The position numbers and the translations under genes are program-made. A stretch of DNA of 64,000 bases from Dipodascopsis uninucleata var. uninucleata (lineage: Eukaryota > Ascomycota > Lipomycetes > Lipomycetales > Lipomycetaceae), in contig JAJLTO010000005.1 in NCBI GenBank assembly GCA_030568195.1, forward strand, positions 1 through 64,000. Reading direction: 5' to 3'. Shown piece after piece: positions 56,701-64,000 of this stretch. The notes under the pieces are model-generated. The model was not told the origin of the DNA, ran no database searches, and saw only the letters and a program-made list of their open reading frames with translations. The stretch's first letter is position 1. The number at the start of each line of letters is the position of its first letter.

Positions 56701-58828
56701 TAGAATAGTTAGAGAAGCCTTCTCAGATATAATATAGCCTTGTCCCTGTAAACCGTGAATAACTACATCCCAGTCTCTCTCTTGTGTTGATGATTCATAC
56801 ATAGAAATTGCCTTACTGAGAATATACTGCTCGATAGAGTCGATTGGGTTTAATTGATTTTTGATATCTTGCATCGAGTTCAGCAATTCAATGAGAATCA
56901 TATCTTTTGAGCCAGCGTCCGAGTTAACTAATCTATCGGCAAGAATATTCCAAACAATCTGGCCGTTTTGCTGGAACGCCGTTGCATAAGCAATCCAAAC
57001 TCCAATAGAACTCTTCGATCCTTTTTCCATTATCATATTAGGAATATAGGTCGAGATGAGTTGTTCTAAAGCCAGTTTTGTTGAAGAGTTAAAATACTGG
57101 TGAAAGCTCTTAAGCAACTTTTCTAAAAACGACAATATCATTACAGCCTTTTGTGGTCCATTCTGTAAAGATGATATACAAAAACGAGTCATTTTATTGA
57201 TAGTTTCACCAAATCCTATGCGATCTATAATGTCGGCTGAAAAATTCCCGAGCTTCTCAGACAATGAGATCCAGCGCGAAGTACCTACATCTGAGGTCTC
57301 TTGTTGGTCAAGCAACAACGATATAACGGTGTCATACAAAAAGGACCATAATGTTGTAACCAGGACGTCGTTGACCAGAATGATCTTTCTCATGAAATTT
57401 GCGTAAATTTTTGAGAAGGTTTCAGTATTCAGTCGTCTTCCTAAAGGTTCTGATGACAGAATATACTCCTCTCCTAGACTAATAGCTTTCTTTATGGTCA
57501 TTTTTCCTACTTCAACTGACTCTGATGCAGATATAAAATATGCTAAGAGAGAAAGGTAGGCTTCTGCAGATGTATCAACTGACATCTTGTTTTCTGTCGC
57601 TAATCCTGTAATGAAAGCGCTTGTAATGTCTTCTATTGCAAAAGACGAGGGATCGTTGGGATTCAAAACATTTTTAGGTAGATTTTCAAATAATACTTGA
57701 ACCAAACACCAATATCTTGGGCCAGAATACTTACTTCCTTCAGAGACAAACTTCAATAATAGTGAAAGTGATGATCCGTGGGATTCTTTATGCTGATTCC
57801 ACACTTCCGGATATAGACGAGATATAGTAATGAGGCATCCTAAATAATCGATAAGTGCACCCGGCGCTATGTTCATTAAGCCATTAAAAACTACATACTT
57901 TCTCAAGTAAATTTTTAATGATTTGAGCCAGTTTGTGTAGTTATATGACAGTTGCATAATGAGATTCAAGGTTACTCTAGCAAGATGTGTATCTTGGCTA
58001 ATAATAGATTTCCAAATGCACTCTGAAGTTATAATTTCAGCATAGTCGTATTGATATTCTTCTATGTTCTCGGGTGGTATTATAGATAATAAGTAACTAA
58101 ACATGGATATCGCAGATGCGATTCCTCTAGCGAACCTTGACTGGATTTCTGCCTCTGTAAAATATTTTTCATCTGTAGTATTATACTCGATGGAGCCTCC
58201 GAGACTTATCTTGATGAACTGCACTATCTCTCTGTGAAATACTATAAAAACTTGTTTTCTCTTCTCATCAGTCATAAACACCCTCTCAAAAGACTGAGTA
58301 GCTGCTCTAGCAACAGCTTTGTCGTTATCATACAGTCCAGAGATCCATGGTCCCACAATATCTCGCATGTACCTAGCAGATTGTTTATGAAACTTTTTAA
58401 ATATATCGCCCTGGAGTCTGTGTGCCAGTAGCCTCAGTCTATGAGAAAATTCATTTGTGAATTGAGGATAGAGCTGTACCCAGATGGCTAATAAACCATC
58501 CTCCATGTCTGAATTAGGATCGTTGACGTAGGTAATCAAATTGTCCAATGACTTCTCTTTTGTTGTTGGATCGCGCTTCTGGAGTCCCTTAAAAGCAATT
58601 ACTAGCTGTGGCGACGACAGCACAGATAGATCAATATAATTACTTGGATAGAATTCAGTAACATCCTGGCCTCTGCTCTGCTTCTTGTTACCTCGTGTGC
58701 TATTTGATTGACTGCTAGGCATTACTATCATTAGTTTCTTCTTTCTTTACTCTCTGATAGCGTGTAAATACTCACAGTTCTCCTCCCTTAGGATTATTCT
58801 TCAGTTTCAATTTCTCTCTCTTACTCAT
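53766..58828 (-). CDS. LTN1: LTN1/listerin, ribosome quality-control E3 ligase
   Basis: Three exons: 58828-58776, 58714-53893 and 53831-53766, giving 1646 residues, the family size. Exon 1 codes Met-Ser-Lys-Arg-Glu-Lys-Leu-Lys and a basic lead-in. The N-terminal domain shows Leu-Val-Ile-Ala-Phe-Lys-Gly-Leu-Gln-Lys-Arg-Asp and Thr-Thr-Lys-Glu-Lys-Ser-Leu, and a long HEAT solenoid follows. The C-terminal RING is Cys-Ala-Ile-Cys, Cys-Gln-Thr-Cys, Phe-His-Ala-Gly-Cys, and, after the last splice, Cys-Pro-Leu-Cys-Arg-Gln-Pro-Phe. Without that splice the last RING cysteine pair is lost. Ltn1 ubiquitylates nascent chains stalled on 60S subunits. Divergent from RAD3 (219 bases). Confidence 0.95.
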
Positions 58829-59047
58829 GGTCAAGTTACTTTAATTTTTACTCCGAACTATTACATATATGCTTTCAAATAAATAAAAATCTAACAGTTA
58901 TGATCTAAAAGGTGAATGAATGCAAAATTAAGCAGCAAAAGAAATCTCATTCTCCCAATATTGTAAATATATCTCTGACTCGAAGATCACTAAATTCATT
59001 TTAATTAGAGGTTGAACGCAGCAATCAGAGAGAGACAACAAACCGTA

Positions 59048-61856
59048 ATGAAGTAAGTAATAGCAAATTAAACGCTTTAAAGGCTTCATGAACTAATAAG
59101 TTATCCTTTGGCAGGTTTTTCATAGATGATCTACCAGTTCTCTTTCCGTATCCTCGGATATACCCAGGTAAGCTGTTCTAGTTCGAATCTATGATTTTAT
59201 AATTGAATATCTGTAGCTAAGAAACAGAACAATATGCATATATGTGCGATCTTAAAAGGTCGCTAGATGCAGGAGGAAACTGTATCCTTGAAATGCCTTC
59301 AGGAACTGGAAAGACGGTATCTCTCCTCTCGTTGACAGTTGCATATCAGATGGTAAGTTTAGTGCAGAGAATACAGTAGTATTTCAGAATCCTAATTACA
59401 AGTCTATACAATGTAGTTCTATCCAGAGCATCGCAAAATCGTATATTGTTCACGTACCATGTCGGAGATCGAAAAAGCTCTTACCGAGCTACGAAATTTG
59501 ATGACTTATCGAGAGAAGGAGCTTGGCATTAAGGAGAACTTCAGAGGTCTAGGTCTTACGAGTCGAAAGAATTTATGTCTGCATCCGTCTGTAAAGAGAG
59601 AGAAAAAAGGATCTGTGGTAGACGAAAGATGTAGAAGTTTGACATCATCTTTCGTTATGGAGAAGAAAAGAGCGGGAGAACCTGTAGAGCTATGCGACTA
59701 TCATGAGGTAGGTATAACCATTTCGTCTGATGAGTGTGGAAGTTGAAGTACTAACTTTCCAAAGAATTTATATGAACTAGAATCCCACAACTTGATTCCA
59801 GAAGGAGTTTGGACTTTCGATTCTCTCCTTAATTATTGCGAGCAGAACAAACAGTGTCCTTATTTTACTGTTCGACGAATGGTAAGATAATGTAGCGTCC
59901 TTAGATAAGTAAATTTTATTCTAATAAGCGGCTTTTCATACCAGATGCCATTTTGCAATGTTATTATCTACTCTTTCCACTACCTATTGGATCCTAAGAT
60001 CGCGGAGCGTGTCTCCAAAGAGCTTTCAAAAGATTGTATCATTATATTTGACGAAGCTCATAATATCGGTAAGCGGTGACACAAGACATTGGAAACTGAG
60101 CTGGTGATAACTAAGACGATTGAACTAGACAACGTTTGCATTGAATCTCTAAGTATTGATTTAACTGAATCTTCTCTGAATCGTGCAAGTCATGGAGTAA
60201 CAAATCTTGGAAAGCAGATAGACGAGTAAGTAGTTTAGACTGAGGCTGACATTTATTTTTGTTGCTAATATACCTCATACAAATAGAATGAAGGCTACCG
60301 ATTCCGATAAACTACAGCAAGAATATCAAAAACTTGTAGAGGGTTTACGAGACGCAGATCAAGCACGAGAAGAAGACCTCTTTATGGCTAATCCAGTACT
60401 CCCCGATGATTTGTTGAAAGAGGCTGTACCAGGAAACATCAGGAGAGCCGAACATTTTATTGCTTTTCTGAAGAGATTTATTGAGTATTTAAAGACTAGA
60501 ATGCAGGTCAGACACGTTATTTCAGAAACACCCACGTCGTTTTTACAACATCTGAAAGACTTAACTTTTATAGAGAGAAAGCCACTCCGGTTTTGTTCGG
60601 AGAGATTGACATCATTGGTTAGGACCCTGGAGCTAACTCAGGTGGACGATTTTGTAGCATTGAAGGAAATAGCAACTTTTGCTACTCTAGTTTCAACATA
60701 TGAAAGCGGGTTTATGTTAATATTGGAACCATATGAAACAGATACGGCAACCGTACCAAATCCAATTTTGCATTTCACTTGTTTAGATGCTTCAATTGCA
60801 ATAAGGCCAGTATTTGACAGATTCAGTTCTGTTATCATTACGAGTGGAACTATTTCTCCGCTAGACATGTATCCTAAAATGCTTAATTTTGAGACAGTAT
60901 TACAGGAGTCATACACTATGACACTTACGAGAAGATCGTTTTTACCATTAATTGTCACTCGTGGGTCAGATCAAGTCGCAATTAGTTCTAGGTTTGAAAT
61001 CAGAAATGATCCTAGTGTTGTGCGTAATTACGGAAACTTGTTTATCGAGTTCTCGAAACTTACGCCTGATGGTCTAGTTGTGTTCTTTCCAAGTTATTTG
61101 TACATGGAGAGTATTATAAGTATGTGGCAAGCTATGGGAATCTTGGACGAAGTTTGGAAGTATAAATTGATACTTGTAGAAACGCCGGATAGTCAGGAAA
61201 CTAGTTTGGCTCTTGAGGCATTCAGAACTGCATGCTGCAATGGCCGTGGAGCCGCTCTGCTATGCGTAGCTAGAGGAAAGGTTTCAGAAGGAATAGATTT
61301 TGATCACCATTACGGTCGAACTGTGCTTATGATTGGTGTACCATTCCAATATACAGAATCAAGGATTCTAAAAGCAAGACTGGAATTTATGAGAGAAAAT
61401 TATCGAATCAGAGAAAATGACTTTTTGTCGTTCGATGCTATGAGACATGCAGCTCAGTGTCTAGGACGTGTCTTGCGCGGAAAAGACGATTATGGAATAA
61501 TGGTTCTTGCTGATAAGAGGTTTTCAAGAAAGCGAATACAATTGCCCAAATGGATTAATCAAGCACTTCTAGATTCCGATGTAAATTTATCAACAGATAT
61601 GGCAGTAGCATCTGCCCGCAAATTTTTAAGGACCATGGCTCAGCCCAGTAATCCAAAAGACCAAGAAGGTGTCAGTGTTTGGAGTTTAGGCGATTTATTG
61701 AGAATCCAAGAAGAGCAAAAGGCTGAAATGCATATTAAAGACCAAGAAAAGGTTGTTGAAATTAGCACGAATGTCAAGCATGTATATAGGGACGACAATA
61801 GTGATTATGGATTAGATTCCGAGGATGAGATGGAAATTATGAATATGGCACCATAG
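59048..61856 (+). CDS. RAD3: RAD3/XPD, TFIIH 5'-3' DNA helicase
   Basis: Eight exons: 59048-59052, 59115-59167, 59228-59352, 59417-59707, 59765-59881, 59945-60068, 60129-60225 and 60287-61856, giving 793 residues (yeast Rad3 has 778). The first coding exon is five bases, yielding Met-Lys with the next. Walker A is Ser-Gly-Thr-Gly-Lys-Thr and the helicase box Asp-Glu-Ala-His-Asn is completed by splice 6. Four cysteines for the Fe-S cluster lie in Tyr-Cys-Ser-Arg (upstream), Cys-Leu-His-Pro, Cys-Arg-Ser, Cys-Asp-Tyr-His and Cys-Pro-Tyr-Phe regions. Gly-Arg-Val-Leu-Arg-Gly is motif VI. Acts in nucleotide excision repair and transcription initiation. Confidence 0.97.
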
Positions 61857-61966
61857 TAAGTCAAACGTATGTATAATTATATATATATTAGTTAACGATT
61901 TCTATATAACGATCCAAATATGCCTTACGAACAAAACAAAAATAGTAAGATATCTACCATTAGTTA

Positions 61967-62950
61967 TCATTTGGGTTTAATTTTGGGGTAGAAGAAATTT
62001 GCCAGAAGAATTTCTGATGTTGGTGTACGATTAGAGCTCTCATAAGTTAATAAACCGCAAACTATATCAGCTACTTCATCGGGCACCGAAGGAAGAAGCT
62101 CTTCTTTTGGCAACCTTGTATAGTCGATAAATTGTAATAGCTCAAATGATGGATATTTTCGTGCTTCCGGCCAAGTCTGTAGCGTTGGCGTACCTAATTT
62201 TCGGAAAATGATATTCGCTAGAGATATCTCGCTGCTCTCGCGCCGATTGTCCTTAAATAACGGAGTATGCAGCCAAATTTCGGCTATCACGCAGCCCAAA
62301 CTCCATAGGTCAACCGATTGCGTGTAATCGGACGATCCAAATAGCAGCTCTGGTGCCCTATAGGGTCCCGTACCTATGTCTGATATCTTCCTATCCTCAC
62401 GTTCGCAGATATTTATACCATCAAGCAGACAGGCTATTGATTCACCTTTATTGTCTTCTTTGGTATCGTCTAAACTAAGAAAAGAACTAGGTGCATAGGC
62501 TGTTCCAAAATCAGTCAAATACACGGGCCCAGTTACTGATTCTAGCAAAATATTTTGCGGTTTGATATCTCTATGAATAATACCTTTGTCGTGAATATAT
62601 CTAATTGCGTCAACTATATCATGGATGACATTTCGACAAGTGGGTAAATCACTACTTAGGTCCACCTGATCTAGTGTATACGGCATAAAAGGCATAATCA
62701 TTACAATATCCGTATTATCTTCAATAAAGCTTGACAGTACGCTGATAATATTCTTATGCTGTAGTAACCGCAGTAGTCGGAGCTCAACAACTGGAGAATG
62801 AGGAGGCTTTTGGAGATCGATATCCGCTATCTTCAGTGCAACATCCATCAACACATTTGAACCATCATCTTTCGTCGAATACTGAGCCTTATATACCGAG
62901 GAGAAAGTACCATCTTGTATGAATTTCAGATTTGAATAATTCTCCATCAA
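61967..62950 (-). CDS. CDK-type kinase, Csk1/Cak1-like
   Basis: Intronless, 327 residues: a kinase domain with almost no extensions. Catalytic motifs are His-Arg-Asp-Ile-Lys-Pro-Gln-Asn, Asp-Phe-Gly and Gly-Pro-Tyr-Arg-Ala-Pro-Glu-Leu-Leu-Phe-Gly. The glycine loop is reduced to Asp-Gly-Thr-Phe-Ser-Ser-Val-Tyr, lacking the first and third glycines, a known trait of Cak1-type kinases. No PSTAIRE helix is seen (Val-Val-Glu-Leu-Arg-Leu-Leu at that place). A roughly 30-residue insert sits between Asp-Phe-Gly and the P+1 loop. Such kinases phosphorylate the T-loop of CDKs or CAK; the target here is inferred. It converges on RAD3, a core TFIIH subunit, 110 bases away. Confidence 0.82.
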   Translation of the reverse strand: MMENYSNLKFIQDGTFSSVYKAQYSTKDDGSNVLMDVALKIADIDLQKPPHSPVVELRLLRLLQHKNIISVLSSFIEDNTDIVMIMPFMPYTLDQVDLSSDLPTCRNVIHDIVDAIRYIHDKGIIHRDIKPQNILLESVTGPVYLTDFGTAYAPSSFLSLDDTKEDNKGESIACLLDGINICEREDRKISDIGTGPYRAPELLFGSSDYTQSVDLWSLGCVIAEIWLHTPLFKDNRRESSEISLANIIFRKLGTPTLQTWPEARKYPSFELLQFIDYTRLPKEELLPSVPDEVADIVCGLLTYESSNRTPTSEILLANFFYPKIKPK

Positions 62951-64000
62951 TTCAGAAATTTAAGCTTTTGGTCAGCTATAGCTATAACTATGATAATTCG
63001 GCAGCATGCGCCATTAGTTCACTGAATATTTTATATTCTGATCAGCAGCCACTCCAAGATCAATTCCATATACAAACCTTTTCAACGAATATCGAAGAAA
63101 AACTTGGGTTAAATGGAGATAATACTAATTTGTACGTAAGCCATCGAGATTCTTCTTTGATGCTGTCAAGGTCCACTATTTTAGTTTCATGACAAGGCGT
63201 ACCGAGTACTATACCCTCGTTTATAAATTGTTAACTTTACCTCTGCTGGTGGGACAGTTGCAGACCTCGATACATGCCGAAAGTTTTAATCAACGCGTGC
63301 TTGGTTAGGAAAGTCAGCTTAAGTAAAAGAGACCATCGCATGTATTATGGATCAAATATAATATTTTTCCAGTCGATTCGCAAGCAGTCTAAGAAAACAT
63401 TGTTACATATTTGTTTCAAGGATATGAGAATATCCACGATGGCAACAACAATATATCGTAGTGCTTTTATGAATTCCATACATACTTTTTCGGTATACTT
63501 CCTGTATAGTGAGAAACAATAAAGCATATAGTACAGTTAACTAAGTTATATAGTCGGATAGAACCGACATCTAATGTTCTACTAATTTGCCCATACTAAC
63601 TGCAAGCCTACTTCTATACCTAGTCTGTTAGTTTTTCCGACATCTATTTAAGACTTCAAGTTAGTCGGAGAGATTCCTTGTATCAGCCTGGATATTAAGC
63701 TTATCCGATAATCCCGATCTCAAAGAAATTTTAGAGACAAAGCAAAAATGGGCTTCATAACGATGACTCTGATGTAGTACTAGTGGTAGTAGTGATGGTG
63801 ACGGAAGTAATTGAAGTCACCACACCGGCGTCGAAGTAAGGATGACAATAATATTGGAAAAAATTAGTCCTGGCTACGACGATGTCAGCATAGCTTTAGG
63901 CAATTGACATTTCAATATCATAGGCATTTCGAGCGCCGTTGAGTCGCTCATAACTGAATATAACTCCTGCTGGATAAATAGGTTTGAGCAGACTCTAATT
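62951..64000. other. Right end of the window without recognised genes
   Basis: About 1.05 kb. An 86-codon plus-strand frame at 62932-63192 overlaps the kinase start antisense and has a Ser/Asn-rich, protein-like composition but no known motif. A further frame at 63274-63522 looks like noise. The window may end within a larger intergenic region. Confidence 0.4.

Noticed and set aside
62932-63192. An 86-codon frame antisense to the kinase start
   Set aside because: Composition is protein-like but no domain, splice partner or conserved start can be seen.

Overview
The window looks like nuclear DNA of an AT-rich, intron-rich ascomycete fungus. Most genes match single-copy yeast and fission-yeast orthologues. 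They are split by short introns (about 50 to 90 bases) with GT...AG ends and CTAAC or CTAAT branch sites. CTG codons fall at conserved leucines (RAD3, YPK1), so the nuclear code is standard. A HomolD-type box (CAGTCACA) upstream of RPS17 and the close match of several proteins to fission-yeast types make Taphrinomycotina or another early-branching ascomycete my best guess; this is inference.

Layout: 1 to about 1740 is a Copia-type LTR-element fossil around a perfect palindrome. 2.1 to 9.99 kb is a tight run of divergent or convergent pairs: a Kelch-BTB protein, TAF9, CMC1, UTP11, the GID ligase subunit RMD5 and RIO2. 10.7 to 17.7 kb holds an RBMS-type RNA-binding protein, a 12-exon MLH1 and SYO1 (divergent from MLH1). 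An intron-containing tRNA-Val(CAC) follows at 17.9 kb, then DGK1, two unrecognised ORFs, a PQ-loop membrane protein, an OTU protease and thioredoxin. 26.5 to 39.97 kb is gene-poorer: an unrecognised serine-rich protein, an aldo-keto reductase, a CoA-binding protein, the YPK1/Gad8 kinase, an MFS transporter and a LYAR-type protein. 41.9 to 48.6 kb holds a SUN-family wall protein, ROK1, ADA2 and RPS17. 50.1 to 62.95 kb holds GLO3, a GAP-less GLO3-like neighbour, the ribosome quality-control ligase LTN1, RAD3/XPD and a Csk1/Cak1-like kinase.

Themes: ribosome production and surveillance is over-represented (UTP11, RIO2, SYO1, ROK1, LYAR-type, RPS17, LTN1), and several of these share a GAAATTTTT promoter word. 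TAF9 and ADA2 are both SAGA subunits. MLH1 and RAD3 serve DNA repair. Coding exons were joined by hand from splice signals, reading frame and remembered family sequences; frames were checked so that exon lengths add up to whole codons. No database search was run.
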